This document shows positions 10,935-23,170 of a stretch of DNA of 64,000 nt, piece after piece. The translations under genes and the position numbers were made by a program. The notes under the pieces are model-generated. The model did no database searches. It was not told the origin of the DNA and saw only the letters and a list, made by a program, of their open reading frames with translations. The stretch is from Callorhinus ursinus (taxonomy: Eukaryota; Chordata; Mammalia; Carnivora; Otariidae): contig NW_020312788.1 in assembly GCF_003265705.1 (NCBI RefSeq), forward strand, positions 5,870,301 through 5,934,300, written 5' to 3'. Within the stretch, counting starts at the first letter, position 1. Every line of letters begins with the position of its first letter.

Positions 10935-11125
10935 TTATCAAAGTTTATCCTATCTGTTCCTCATAAGACGCCCAGTGAAGTGAGTTGTATTAGTCCCATT
11001 TTAAAGATGGAAAAAACTGAGGATCAGGATCACAAAGTCAAAGTCAGCGCCAACATTCAAATTTGGGTTGGCTGATGCCAAACCTGCCCAAAACAAGCTC
11101 TACTTAGTATATTGCCCTTTTAGAC
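10935..11125 (-). mobile_element. MIR SINE remnant
   Basis: Reverse-complement MIR order: tcctcataagacgcc, a cccattttaaagatgg block and gaggatcaggatcacaaagtc, then a decayed tRNA-related end. Confidence 0.7.
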
Positions 11126-11494
11126 ATGTTTGCTTTCCCCCTGCTAGCTCTAGTCAATATTTTCTCTGAAATCACGTTTTCTATTACTTAGTATTTATTG
11201 CATATACTGTTACATAGAGAATCCAAAGGTGTGAGAGAAGAAAAAACTGTAGTTCTGCCCTTGAGCTTAAAATAATTTAATTTCAGAACAATTGTTCAGA
11301 GTTTAAAGCCTTGATCACATGAAATGTTCTGTTCTGGACATGGGAAAGACGGATGAAATAGACAGTGTCTTACCCAATTAGGGTCAGGCAGCATGGACAT
11401 ATACACAGACGAAATCATTAAACACAGGCACCTGAAAATGAACCAAAAATATAAATAGAACAGTGGAAAGGTCAAAGCAAAATTCAGGCAAGCT

Positions 11495-11810
11495 GGTCAC
11501 TGATTCAGTTAACATATATATTGCACACCTACTGTGCCTGGCACAGTGCTAAATGCTGATGAAGGATCAGCCGGGAACATACACCCCTGCCTTCACGGAG
11601 TTTACTGACTAGCAGGGGACACCGAGGCAAACAAGCAATGTCAGGGCAGTGTGATGAAGGTAAAGGGGGCCTTACAGAGTGCTCTGTGAGCAAAAAGTGG
11701 GCACTTAAGCCATTCTTCACTAGTTTCTTGTACCAAGGGAAATTTAAGCGAACCTGAGGGATAAAAAGGAGTTAACTAGGTGGCAAGGCTAGAAGGCACA
11801 CGAAGGAACA
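11495..11810 (-). mobile_element. L2 LINE 3' remnant
   Basis: Contains the antisense L2 3' end: acctactgtgcctggcacag, then cctgccttcacggagtttac. Sequence further right continues in weaker L2-like form. No coding frame. Confidence 0.6.
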
Positions 11811-11879
11811 AACCATATAATACCACAGGGCCCGATTCCTGGCCAAAAGTAGACATTTGTGACTCACCAAACTACCCCA

Positions 11880-12640
11880 AAAAGTGAAGAGAGAGAGAAT
11901 CTCGATTCAACCAAGGAAGGAATGATAAACTGCTGTAAGAGCTTAGGTTTGAGGAGACAGTGCTAAAAGATTATGTTTTAAATCTACTTGTGATATTTTA
12001 AACTCAGAATAATTAGCTACCTTTTCCTACTACAAACAACGCCACAATGATTAATGTTGTACATAGGTAATGGTGTTCTTCTGCAGGGTATCTGTAGGAT
12101 AAATTCCTGACAGCATATATGTTTCAATAAAAAAGGCAGGGTATAAAATAATATTACTTTATGATCAGAGTCTGGCAAACAAATGCTCATAATTTCTGCC
12201 TTTGTGTACAGAAACATACATAAGCACAAACATTCATGTACATGAGAATATCTGTGGGTCGGAATTTAAAAGAAACTGGTACTATTAGCACCTACAGGTT
12301 TACAAGGGTTATTTTTTCATGTTTATTTCATGTTTCTGATTTTTAAAAAATTCCAATAATGAGGCTCCTCAAAACACACATTCACACAGAAGATGTATTC
12401 AGATACGCATGCTGATATTGATGAATCACGATAAACAGTCTGCTGAAGAAGAAATATATTCACTTAATTTTAAGGTTTTAGTTAAATTAAATAATATAAA
12501 TGCCTCCTTTTGTGACAATGATTATTGTAATTGTATGTAAGGAAGGGAAAACTACCACTGATAAGCGTATAGAAATGCAGGTATTCCACATTCAACTTCA
12601 AAATTATCTTACTTAGTGTTTTAATTTTTGTAAGTTTGCC
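11880..12640. other. Single-copy DNA, nothing recognised
   Basis: AT-rich, with no open frame that resembles a protein and no clear repeat. Confidence 0.5.
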
Positions 12641-12654
12641 TAGCTAACATGTAG

Positions 12655-12875
12655 GTCCCAAATCCATACACTTGGTGCTCTAAATGAATTACGTCAGTTA
12701 ATTCTCATAGCAGCCGCATGATAGAGGCACTATTTTTATCCCCACTTCACCGATATAGAGACTGAGGCTTAGGTTTAGAAACAGAACCAAGATCACATAA
12801 CCACTGGAGGGCCGGTATTTAAAGCTAGGTGCTTCCTGAGCCCATGGTTTTAACCACCAGACTAAACTGCATCTT
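12655..12875 (-). mobile_element. MIR SINE
   Basis: Nearly full-length antisense MIR: ttaattctcatagcagcc, tatccccacttcaccgatat, gagactgaggctta, aagatcacataaccactgga, ending at ggttttaaccaccagactaa. Confidence 0.85.
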
Positions 12876-13116
12876 TCAGCTTTCTCATAATGCTGTAAAA
12901 TTAATTTGACAAGATATAAAGTAAAACAAATTGTGCTTCTAAGTGCATAGTTTATGCCATCTAAGATAATGTCTGCTTTTATTTCTGTATCTTAAGGAAT
13001 GTATTTAAGATAATGCCAATTAAAGGGGAAAATAAGATAGCATTTAGTGTTTTTAAATAAAGACTTAAATCTGGATTAAATCAACTTGATTTCATCATAG
13101 TTGCCCTATATGTACT

Positions 13117-13140
13117 GAATATATATATATATATATATGC

Positions 13141-13171
<31 letters not shown>

Positions 13172-13182
13172 TATACACATAA
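13117..13182. repeat. (TA)n microsatellite, TA/CA at right end
   Basis: Two runs of TA separated by tgca, passing into acac/atac units. A self-complementary, strand-slippage-prone tract. Confidence 0.95.
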
Positions 13183-14780
13183 GGTCAGCATGCCAATCAA
13201 ACAAAATTTTCATTTGATTGTTTGCAAGTACCTAGTCTTAGAAACTGTCATCTAAGTTCTGTTACACTTTAAATGAAGACAAATCGCATTCTTAGAAGAT
13301 AGTTAAATCTACTCCAAGCTACTAGGGAAGTAGAACAAATCTTCTAAGAGTATTCTTTCATTTGACCAAGCCCATAACCCCTATTATCCTAATTAACAAC
13401 TTCCCAAGTGTGAGGGATCTCTTGGTAATACTTAAGCACCCAAGAGTGTGAGATGGCAACAGAAACGGGATGCATGCCTACAGATGGTTTCTGACTATTT
13501 GTGAATATCCAAAGGTTGGCATCTAAATAGAAAAAGATTTATTAGCTATTTTTCAAATAGTGGAAGACTATTATAACTGGTGACACTGTTAAGAAGGAAA
13601 TCAAGATTACATATTCTGGAAACATTTTCAAAAGTTGCTTTAACTGACGGGAAGTTTTCCTAACAACTGTGGTTGTTTTTTACTACCTAAATAAGGGCAA
13701 ATTTGAAAATTAGAATTACTACTACTAATACATACAAATGACATTTCCATTAAAAGTCTATTCTAGGAAAGGAAATTTTACAGTAGAGGCTGGGTGCTGC
13801 CTTGCCAGTTGGCAAGAAGTCAAACATTTTAGCCTTGGATTAAGTATTAAATGAGACCTGGAGGGGATGGTGCTTGTTAAGCCACAGTCACCCCTACCAT
13901 TTAGACCAAGGTTAGTAAAGATGCACTGGAGCATATTTTTGAAAGGTAGCAATATTCTTTTACTCTACACAGTTTCTTCATTGCTTATGAATCACAAATT
14001 TTGTTTTTAACATTTTGCCAACATTTACATTCTGCCTTCGTCTCTTCATGAAAGAAGAAGTACAAACTTAACTGTACCTAGAAATGAAGTACTCAAATAT
14101 ACCAATGAAAGTGGTAAGAGTTACTTTGTCCAGCAGAGGAAGTTTAAATGGGTTGTTTCCTATGTTTTTCAGTTTTGAAAAGATGCTTTATCCATCCTGG
14201 TTTGTCACTCACATACGGTGCAAGACTTGTTCTTCACTTGATTTTGGAGCTTGTAGGAAAGGTTAAAGAGCAGAAAGAGGCTGCTGAGTTGTGGTATGTT
14301 AGCACCATATTGTGAAATGGCATATTAATAATAAAAATTAGGATTAAAAGATATAATGATAAAGGCATTCTTGGGAGGGTTGTCCCAAGAGGGCAAGAGG
14401 CATCATATACAAGCTCTAGCCCACTAGTCTACAAAGTTTATGATTTGGAAACTGACCCACGCAGCAGTTTCTGGACAGAGACCCAGTTTCTATTTAAATG
14501 TTAATACAAGGTCACCAACAGTGAAGTGCAGCCTGGAGAGAAGCTTGTTCTCCTGCATTCCAGCCCTCTTAGGTATTCTGTATCTCCACTGGTATAGAAA
14601 ACTGGTATAGAAAACTGATGTGACCGTGACAGCAGAGCAAAGGAAGAAAAAGTTCAATTCCAAGAAGCTCAAGCTGGTGAGATTTTAAAAGGATAAGCTG
14701 AATTGAAACCATAGAAAATACTGGCTAATTTTTGCCTAGTGTGAAATAACAGTATAAAAATAGTAACAGTAAAAATGACT
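13183..14780. other. Single-copy AT-rich DNA, no gene seen
   Basis: No recognised repeat. A 15-bp tandem duplication of ggtatagaaaactg sits at ~14590-14617. Open frames of 60-64 codons look random. Confidence 0.5.
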
Positions 14781-14784
14781 ATTA

Positions 14785-14960
14785 TATCTAACACTTAATG
14801 AACTCTACAACTTGGGAGGCACCATGTTAAGGCTGGTGTAATTGGGTCATTTAATCTTTGTAGAGACCCTATAAGGTAGGAGCAATTGCAACCTCCATTT
14901 TACAGACAAGGGAAATGAGATTTGGAGAAATCTAAGAAGACACTCTCCAAGATCACACTG
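14785..14960 (-). mobile_element. MIR SINE remnant
   Basis: Antisense MIR blocks: tcatttaatctttgtagaga, ccattttacagacaaggga and ccaagatcacactg. Confidence 0.75.
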
Positions 14961-14964
14961 TTTG

Positions 14965-15962
14965 TGATGAAGACAAATTCCTTTCACTCCTCCCATTGAG
15001 ACGTGGGTCTATGAATCTGTATGGGTTCTGCGATTGCTTTGCTTAGTAGATCAGAGCAGAAGTGATATTGTGCCAATTTTTGTACTGGAGCTCACATTCC
15101 TGTCTCTTAGAAAACTCTTTCCAGGGAAACCAGCCACCCTGTAGGAAAACCAACCACCCCAAGACCATTATGCTGTGAGGAAGCCCAAGCTAGCCAAGTG
15201 GAAAGCCCACAATGAGAGCAAGATCTTCAGTCGTCCTTCAGCTGTTGCATCCCAATCACCTCAAGCAGACATGTGAGGGAGTGTGATGGTTAATGTTCTG
15301 TGTCAGCTTGACTGGGCAAAAGGATGACCAAATAGCTGATAAAACATTATTTCTCAGTGTGTCTCTGGAAGAGGTTAACATTGGAATCTGCAGACTGAGT
15401 AATGAAGGTCCCCTCACTAATTCGGGTGGGCATCATGCAATCCATTCAGGGCTTGAATAGAGCAAAAAGGCAGAAGAAAGGTGAATTCTCTCTTTCTTCT
15501 TGAACTAAGATGGCCGTCTTTTCCTGCCCTCCAATGTTGGTGCTCCTGGTTCTCAGCCTTTCAAACTCGCATCAGGACTTATACCATCAGACCTCTGATT
15601 TTCACAGACACTGACTGAATTTCAACACTGGCTTTTCCAGTTTTCCAGTTCACAGGTGGCAGACTGTGGGACTTCTCAGCCTCCATAGCACAGGAGCCAA
15701 TTCCTATAACAAATGTCTTCCTACATATATCTATACATATCCTACTGGTTCTGTTTCTCTGGAGAATCCTGACTAGCACAGAGAGGAAGTCTTTGGATGA
15801 CTCTGCCCCAGCTGACGACCTCAACCATTTTAGAAACCTTAGGTAAAAACCTAACCTAACCTGAATCGATTCACAGAATTATGAGAGAAAACGATAAGTT
15901 GTTGTTTTAAGCCACTAATTTTTTAGATAGTTTCCTACATGGCAATAGATAACAAGAACACT
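14965..15962 (+). mobile_element. MaLR (MLT1-like) LTR, split by a second LTR
   Basis: The left arm (~14965-15281) and right arm (~15781-15962) read as one MaLR-type LTR. The left arm has gtgaggaagcccaagctagc and ends agacatgtgaggga. The right arm resumes with gaggaagtctttggatgact and ends in tgttttaagccactaa then caatagataacaagaaca. It is interrupted at 15282-15780 by an MLT2-type LTR. Name from recalled consensus. Confidence 0.65.
15282..15780 (+). mobile_element. MLT2-type solo LTR (ERV-L)
   Basis: Starts tgtgatggttaatgttctgt and ends tctggagaatcctgactagc plus aca, the typical TG...CA ends of the ERV-L LTR MLT2. Internal phrases match: gtgggcatcatgcaatccat, gacttctcagcctccatagc. The flanking 5-mers gggag (15277-15281) and gagag (15781-15785) fit an ERV-L 5-bp target duplication with one mismatch. 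There is no internal viral sequence. Confidence 0.85.
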
Positions 15963-16269
15963 GTTATTAAGTGGTAAATTTAGAGAGTAGCACACAAGAC
16001 CTCTGCAGGTCTACCATTTTCATAAGAATACTAAGTCACCCAATAATATAAGATGTTATTTGCCTTTTTCACCATGTTCACATTTGCATTGATGGTGCCA
16101 AAGCATTGGTAGATAAAATTGGGGGTGTCTTAGCCTGAATCAAGGGAGTAACACCAAATAATATGAATAGGCATTACATTCTCACTCAGCCACCCACAAT
16201 TTTTTTTAAATCCAAGTTTACTTTAAAATGTGCTAGATGAAGCAGTAAAAATTATTAATTTTATATAAT

Positions 16270-17130
16270 CTTGACCACTGTGTATATGCATTTTGAGTAT
16301 TGTGTGACAATATGGGAGGACACAAAAAAGCCTCTGCTTTTTACCTGCCATTTTGAGGAAAAGCAACTGGTGATTGAGCATGGAGATAAACTAGCTGCAT
16401 TTTTCATGGAACACCATTTTTACTTGAAAGAACAACTGACAGACAAGCTATGGTTATTCAGACTTGGGTATTTGACAGGCATTTTCTTGGAAAGGAATAA
16501 AATAAGCTTGTCACTTCAAGTCAAATAACTGACACTATTTTTGCCGGTGATAAAATTCAAACTTTCAAGCAAAAATAAAAATTTTGAAAAACTTGTATCT
16601 GCCACAGTGAACTTGACAGCTTCACAATACTTAAAAACTTTTCTGATGAGTTCAGTGATGTTATAAACACATGTAATTTTTCTGTATTGAATAATGGAAT
16701 GTGTTAATATTGGGAAGGTCTGCATAATTCAGTGAAGAGATATTTCCAGCTGGCCAAAGCCCCCATAAAAGCAAAAAAAAGTCACATAGGAGTTGTTACA
16801 TTCAAAGTACAACAACTTTTAAATGTCAGAGAGTGTGTAAAATCTACTGATTTGTTTTCAGAGCCCACATTGCAACTGACCATAAGAAATACCCACTTGT
16901 TGAGTTTTAATGTAGTATCAAAGAACAATGTCCATGATTACCTGTTAAAACACTCCTTCCTTTTCCAATTATTTATCTGTGTGAGGTCACACTCTCCATA
17001 CACTTCAACCAAAACAACAGATTGCTATAGATTGAATGTAGAAGTAGATGTGGGAATTTAGCCATTTTCTATTAAGTCAAGCATTAAAAAGATTTACAGA
17101 AGTTTAAAACAGTGCCGCTCTTCTCACTGA
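16270..17130 (+). pseudogene. hAT transposase-like pseudogene (ZBED5/Buster/Charlie type)
   Basis: Decayed protein-coding sequence related to hAT transposases and their domesticated ZBED/SCAND3/FAM200 relatives. An 85-codon frame (16271-16528) contains LTDKLWLFRLGYLTGIFL, the conserved helical block before 'NxLxLSLQGK', followed by SLSLQVK. About 430 bp downstream, one frame carries LLPFPIIYLCE and the next carries YTSTKT...RLNVEVDVGI: the C-terminal hAT dimerisation signature split by a frameshift. A third frame near 17070-17110 has IKKIYRSLKQC. Stops and at least two frameshifts lie between the blocks. No zinc-finger BED segment or terminal inverted repeat was found upstream. It may be a transposon relic or a retrocopy of a ZBED-like gene. 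The function is certainly lost. Confidence 0.7.
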
Positions 17131-17159
17131 ATATCCTTTGTTTTGGAAAATAGAATTGT

Positions 17160-17190
17160 TTTCACACACATAACGCACACACACACAAAT
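17160..17190. repeat. Short (CA)n tract
   Basis: cacacacataacg then cacacacacacac, interrupted. Confidence 0.8.
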
Positions 17191-17261
17191 ATGCTATTTA
17201 TGTTACCATGTAATTGTTTTATTATAATTATTTTAAAATAAATACATATTTTAAAAATTCT

Positions 17262-17298
17262 TAGTTTTAACTTCTTTTTCTTAGTTTTAACTTCTAAT
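17262..17298. repeat. 20-bp tandem duplication
   Basis: cttagttttaacttct occurs twice, 20 bp apart, in AT-rich DNA. Confidence 0.8.
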
Positions 17299-17429
17299 AT
17301 GGTAAATAGCAATACCTATATAACCTACATAAGTGAAAACACATTGGGGTTTTCAATAATTTTTAAGAGTATAAAGGAGTCCTGAGATCAATTTGAGAGC
17401 CATTCCTCTAAAATAAAACATCACTTCAC

Positions 17430-17452
17430 TCCACACACACACACACACACAC
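17430..17452. repeat. (CA)n microsatellite
   Basis: About eleven CA units. Confidence 0.93.
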
Positions 17453-18365
17453 ATTGATCTGATTATACATCTACTCTGAGGTAAGAGATCATATGGCCCA
17501 GGCAGCAAAGAAATGGGCCAAGAATCAGAAACAGGCCTATTAAAAATCATCTACAGATGGCATCATAAGAAAAATTACAAGTATATTCAATGTAGAATGG
17601 CCTGATGGTCACATATCAGAGACACACCCATAGTAGTGCTTTTTTAATTGTTGCATTTACAATGCTGTTTATTGCTGATAAGCCCTTTGTACTAATTATA
17701 CCCAAAGACTTCACAATTTATATTTATACCCAGAAACATAGAGTATTATGTCATGGAGTTGTTATCAGATGTTAACATAGAAATTTTATCTTTTGTTGTA
17801 CCCTATTGTCACTAAGCAAGAAAACTAGATAATAAACCTTTGCTTAACATTTATAACAATGCCATTCTTGGCTTAACAGAATGTCTCCTGAAAAATGTCA
17901 CTGTTAGTTCCTGTCTGGAGAGTGGATTTACTATTCTCTGGGTTCAGACACTTAATGCTCCATAACAACATCCTTATGACATTTTTACAATCTTATTATT
18001 ACATGAATGGCAAGAGTAAGACTACCAGTAATAGTATGTATGGGGGGGAAATTAAGTAATTAGAGAAAGATATTAGAAAAGGTGCAATTCTGTGTTATGC
18101 TTGGATTCTTCTTTAGAAAAATTTCTAACACAAATTTTCATCAGGGCCCTTGGTGAAAATGGTGTTGGTAACTCGGCAATTTATTTTTAGTTTGAATTAT
18201 AGATAACCCCTTTGTTCTGTTTACAGCCCACACACTCATGAAACATTCCCTCTTTTCCTAACACAAGAATCAGTTGCTGCAGTGCCCTGGGAATAGAGTC
18301 GTTTTGTCACTACCAGAAGTATGACTCATTTTGATAAGGAGTCTGCAGCATTTCATCAAGATAGT

Positions 18366-18379
18366 GTTGCCATGGCAAA
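18366..18379. promoter_or_regulatory. RFX X-box-like palindrome
   Basis: gttgccatggcaaa matches the ideal palindromic X-box GTTGCCATGGCAAC at 13 of 14 positions. Motif only; no nearby transcript is evident. Confidence 0.35.
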
Positions 18380-18458
18380 TAGATACAGTATCTAGTTCCA
18401 TGTGAATCAGGGAGAATAGAATTAACACTTCAAGTTTATACGCGGTTATATTGATATA

Positions 18459-18480
18459 AATGCATGCATGCATGCATGCT
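18459..18480. repeat. (GCAT)n microsatellite
   Basis: Five units of tgca/atgc. Self-complementary and short. Confidence 0.9.
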
Positions 18481-19120
18481 AAGTCAAGTACTACTGGAGT
18501 TATGTCTTCCGTCCCTAAGGGACTTATAGGAAATGCTCTCAAAACATTTTTTTTTCTGGTTGTATGAGGAGGGTCAACTGTTTTCCAAAATGATAAAATA
18601 ACACTATTTTAAACATACGTTTTCTTACTCCTTCTGGCAAATAAAGAATATTTCTTACTAATGGTACTTTCACAGATACAGGGAATGACATACCTTTAAA
18701 TACTTTATGCCCCTTAAAAATTCCCATGGCTACATCACCTACTCTGTTTCAAATGTGTACTTACTGAAAGACCCTAAGGCTTTAGGCTAAAAGCTATACT
18801 AATTTAAAAAAGAGTTTTCCATTTTTTTCATGAATAAAAAAATGTTTATGAGAAAGCACTGACTAAATTTGTGCTTAAAAAGAACTGTATATTAATTATG
18901 AAAAATTGGTACTGTATATAATCTAAATGTTTCTTTCAGCTCATTGTAAGTATTAGCCCCTTCTCCCTTCATATCTACTTTCCCACAGGTACATCCACAG
19001 ACACTGGAAATTGAATTTGGTTCCCTGGCGATGTTAAATAGATCCAACAATGACATGGTTCAGGTTATCTAAGGAAGTAACATGTGAAGTAATAAAACCC
19101 CAATGAGTAACTTTCTCCAT

Positions 19121-19168
19121 TAAAAATATTGCTTTTAATGTAAATAAAAATATTGCTTTTAATGTAAT
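19121..19168. repeat. 24-bp direct tandem duplication
   Basis: taaaaatattgcttttaatg occurs at 19121 and again at 19145, with period 24 bp. The second copy is almost unmutated. Confidence 0.9.
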
Positions 19169-19874
19169 TTTGAAATTAAAGTTTGTCTCAGAAAAACAGT
19201 AATATAGTCAGTTCTTGATTCACTGGGGTAATGGCTATGAGGGGGAGGTGGAATAAGAAGGTATAAGAAGGTAGGTATAAGACCAAATCAGAGTTAAAAT
19301 CTGAACAGATTTAATGTAAATACATTTGGTTAAAATGACATATATCATTTCAAAATGCCTTTACAGCTCTATAAACATTACACCAAAAAATAAAAATAAC
19401 ATGGAAGTTTAAGTACACTCATTAACACAGAAATTATTTAAAAAATGGCCAAAAGCTTACTACCTTGTCACAACTATTCTGTCACCATTTTTTACTTTTT
19501 AGCTTTCTTTTTTTCCTTATGGGTCCTCCTTTGGTCCCAGGCAAAGTACCTTTCCTCAGCCCTTTCTCCAGAGCCTAATTCCCCTGTCCTGACTCTGTAG
19601 TGTTTGTATGCACAAAAACACAAGCTCTCCTTTGCCTTGAACACGCACTCAGTTCCAGGGTCTCCCAAAGATGGTGTTGGCCCAGAGCGGAAGCTGCTCA
19701 GCAGCTACTAATTTGGCCAGAGAATGACAAGTCTGTGCTGCGGTAAACATAATGTGGCATCTGTTGATCACTCTGTAGTCCCAAGCAACAGATACATCTT
19801 CAGTTATTGATGATTTGGGGTCTTAATTTTAAATGATGTGTCCCCAGATCATTGGAATTAAACCCCAAATAGTG

Positions 19875-19975
19875 CATTCCATTAATTCACTCATATGTTC
19901 ATTCGGCATTTACTGAAGGCCTATCACACGCCAATCACTGACTTCAATGACTTCATAGGTAAATAAGAGACTCAC
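19875..19975 (-). mobile_element. L2 LINE 3' remnant
   Basis: Antisense L2 3' end: cattcggcatttactgaagg followed by a decayed 'caggcactg...' block. Confidence 0.5.
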
Positions 19976-21370
19976 ACATGAATACTGATCATTTTAGGTA
20001 ATGTAGTTTGAGCATCATATTTAAGGGTTTTTTGGTTTTGGTTCTGGTTGCAGAATAATGGCAATCAATTTCAGATAGCTCAAGCAGAAAAAAAAAGTGG
20101 TGGGAATTGATTGGAAGCATAATGAAGTGGCTCATAAAATTAAAAAAAACAATCTTGAACAAATAAGCTTAAGAAAGTAGAGAAACCGGAATATCCCAGT
20201 AATCAGCAGAAGTGTACAGATGTCCCTTTGAGTCAGCAACCTCTGCCTCTCATAGTTCAAAATATCCCATTTCCAGGAGAGAGAGGCTGATTATCTTCCT
20301 TGAGTGGACAAGGTCAGGTTGTACAAGCACAGCTGTTAAAAACTCATCTGGAGGACCTGGTTGTATCTGGCCATGATCCCTAAATGCAAAGTAGACACTT
20401 TAAGATCAGAGCTAGCCCTGGACAAAAATCAATACACAGAGAAAAGCCACAAACAACTCAGTCTGGGAGTAGGGGCTGGGGGCAGAGGAATTGGTTAGTA
20501 AAACCACTGAGTTTAGAAACACCACTGGTTGAGTAGTAGTTTGCTAGATGGTTCATGACATTAAAAAAAAAAAAAAAAAGCATTGAGAAAATGAAAAAGA
20601 TAGCACTTCTGGAAAAACTTGGTTCATTGTATCTACATGGAAGAGTACTTGCTGAAAAAGTTGGGAGATCCTTAGGATGGATCATCATTAGGATGGAAGG
20701 ATTCTGAATGCTATGAAGAAAGTCTAAATTATATTTGCACATCCTAGTGCATTTGCCCAGAATATACTTGAAACAATCCTCGAACCCATCCTCTTGGCAA
20801 ACTTCAGCTAATCTTTGAAACCCAGCTGGAAATCCTAGAACTGTGTACTGGCTTCACAGATAAGCTATGTGCTACCTATATATATTATTCATTCATACCT
20901 TTTATTGCACTTATTTTGTTTTATTGTTATAATTCTGTTTATATGTCAGAGTAAACTATGGATATGTGAATGGCCCAGCATCCAACTTAATTTCTTGTAT
21001 ACAGAGGTACTCACCTAAAATTTTCTATAAATGAACTGCAGACAAATGAGAAATCAAAGGATTTTGAGCTGAGTCTGACAGTCAGATTTGTGTGATGTTC
21101 TGTAATCATAGATTAGAGCAGGGTAAGACTAAAGACATACAGGTTAGTGGGAGAGGCTGCATAAAAACGCTACGAGCAGCTATGAATGCAGTGGAGAAGG
21201 GTGAATTGTGAATAAATCATATTAAAACTTAAGAGGTAAAGAAATGCAGGCTTGAAGATGAGTTTCAGATTTCAGAATTGGTGAGTGGATAAAAATGGCA
21301 GTAACAATGTTTAAAGTAGCAAATATAAGTAAGGGGGAATGTTGATGGGGAAAGTAATAGGTTCCATTTA
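19976..21370. other. Unassigned DNA, probably decayed repeats
   Basis: No gene seen. Bases ~20040-20460 have the look of an old interspersed repeat, but I cannot name it. A 17-A run lies at ~20563-20579. Confidence 0.4.
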
Positions 21371-21374
21371 GGAA

Positions 21375-21545
21375 ATGTTGTATGTGGGATATAACTGGGA
21401 CATCATAGTAGATTCAAACCCAGACCAACTGGCTCCAGAGGGGGTGTTTATAACCCCTAAACTGTGCAGTTTAACTCCTAAGGGATGTTGTGAGCATTAA
21501 ATGTGCTAACAGTTATAAAGGACTTAGTATAGAGTTAAGGAATTG
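21375..21545. mobile_element. Two MIR pieces in apparent opposite orientation
   Basis: tagattcaaacccagaccaa followed by ctaaactgtgcagt resembles antisense MIR. The next segment, gggatgttgtgagcattaaa to gacttagtatagagt, resembles sense MIR 3' sequence. Weak matches. Confidence 0.4.
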
Positions 21546-22055
21546 CTTATTGAATTTGCTGTCATTGATCTTGAGTGGGAGGCTGTAAATCTTCACCAAA
21601 AATATCAAGATTGTGTTTCCACTGCTCAAAGCCAGCTTTTGACGACTTTGATCAACAAAGGGCATGATGGGACTTCTTTAAAATCTGGCCCCAGCACACA
21701 GCTCAAAAATGCTTTCTCTTTTACCTTAAGTTAGATCCATCTTCAAGGACAATGAAAAGTTTATCAGGTCAGAAGGTGTGACCAGAAAAAGAAACTGTAG
21801 AAATGATGAAGTTATTTTTATAAAACTTTTCCTTACATGATATTTCTATTATATTCTAGAAACAGGAGTATTACGCATTTAAGCATAAACATTCAAATAT
21901 AAGATCTGGGAATGTGGCTCAACTAAAATTTTCAAACTTTTATGATCATTAGTTTGTACTGAGCTTCTATTTCACATTTATAAAATTCAATGAATGACGA
22001 AAAACAAAATGAATGATTCAGTCAATCTTTCCTTGGAAGCAAGTCTTGTGTGTTA
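21546..22055. other. Single-copy DNA, nothing recognised
   Basis: One random-looking 63-codon frame; no repeat identified. Confidence 0.45.
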
Positions 22056-22059
22056 TTCA

Positions 22060-22130
22060 TATTAGTAATTCTAGTGTTGGTACATGGCTATCACATAGTA
22101 GGTACTCAAAAAATTGTTTTTGAATTAAAT
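22060..22130 (+). mobile_element. L2/MIR 3' tail fragment
   Basis: tatcacatagtaggtactca then aaattgtttttgaattaaat, a decayed '...ataaatgttggttgaa' tail. Confidence 0.5.
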
Positions 22131-23155
22131 TAATAGTATAAATTAGAAATATTTTTGAAAAATCCTTTAAAAGGATATTTAGTTAGCTAATTTGTATGCC
22201 GTGCTTTTATTGAAATTTTCTCTGAAAAGTATAAAAGTTCAAATAATTTAAACACATAATAACTAATAGTATAACTTTGTTTGGCAACCTGCTAAAAATT
22301 ATCTAGTTAACAGGCGACTCAGACAAATTCATGTCCTCCTGCCTTTGCTGTGGCGCTCACATAAGAATAAATAAAAACAGGCAAAGAAATACTAAAAACT
22401 AATAAATGATAAACATAATAGGCCATGTCCAGTTTGGTCTGACATTGATCACAAAAAGAAAGAAATTTCTTTGATTTTGCTCTCTTCTTGCCCCACAGAT
22501 ATTAATAAAAGAAAAAGATGGTTAATCAAACTGGGTTGGCTTGATATAAAGGAGGGAACATATAAAAGCTTTCTATAGCAGAAAGCTATAGCCTTCTGCT
22601 GGGTCATATAAGGAAATGAGTTCAAAATCTACATTTTCAATTAATAGCTCTAGCAATTATTCATGAAACCTGAGTTCTGAACCACCTGAACCAAAGTCGG
22701 CACCAAAAAAGAAATAATCCATAAAATGTGATAAACAGGATTAATCTATTTTATTCAGCATAATAATTCTCTGAAGCATTTTTATTGACTTGCTAAGCAA
22801 TAGGAAAAAAAAAAACTATTTACATCATTTCTAAAAAACCCTGATGTACAGTCCTAGTGATAGAGTCTGTCCACTCTGATGACCCAGATTTTCAGATCTG
22901 CAAATCTTAACTACAAGCTTCTGAGTTTCTTCAAAATGCAACTAAAATTTAAATAAACATGTAGAAATATGCCCTTTTGCTTTTCACTTTCTGCAAAGCA
23001 CTGTGGTATGAACAGTCTAATATTCAATGCGCATTCATTTCACAATCTAAAATAGCCAAATGCAATTAACTCTAATATGTTTGGTGAAGTGTTTTCCCAA
23101 GAGAAACAAATATCATCCTACAGATTAAGGGATATAAAATGAACCACCAACCCTA
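22131..23155. other. Single-copy AT-rich DNA, no gene seen
   Basis: No recognised repeat, no coding signal. Confidence 0.5.
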
Positions 23156-23170
23156 CACAGAAATATGCTG

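Larger units (their letters stand above)
17453..19870. other. Single-copy AT-rich DNA, no gene seen
   Basis: No recognisable repeat or exon. It contains a near-palindromic RFX-like site (18366), a GCAT repeat (18459-18480) and a 24-bp tandem duplication (19121-19168). A GC-richer patch at 19530-19700 shows no coding signal. Confidence 0.5.
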
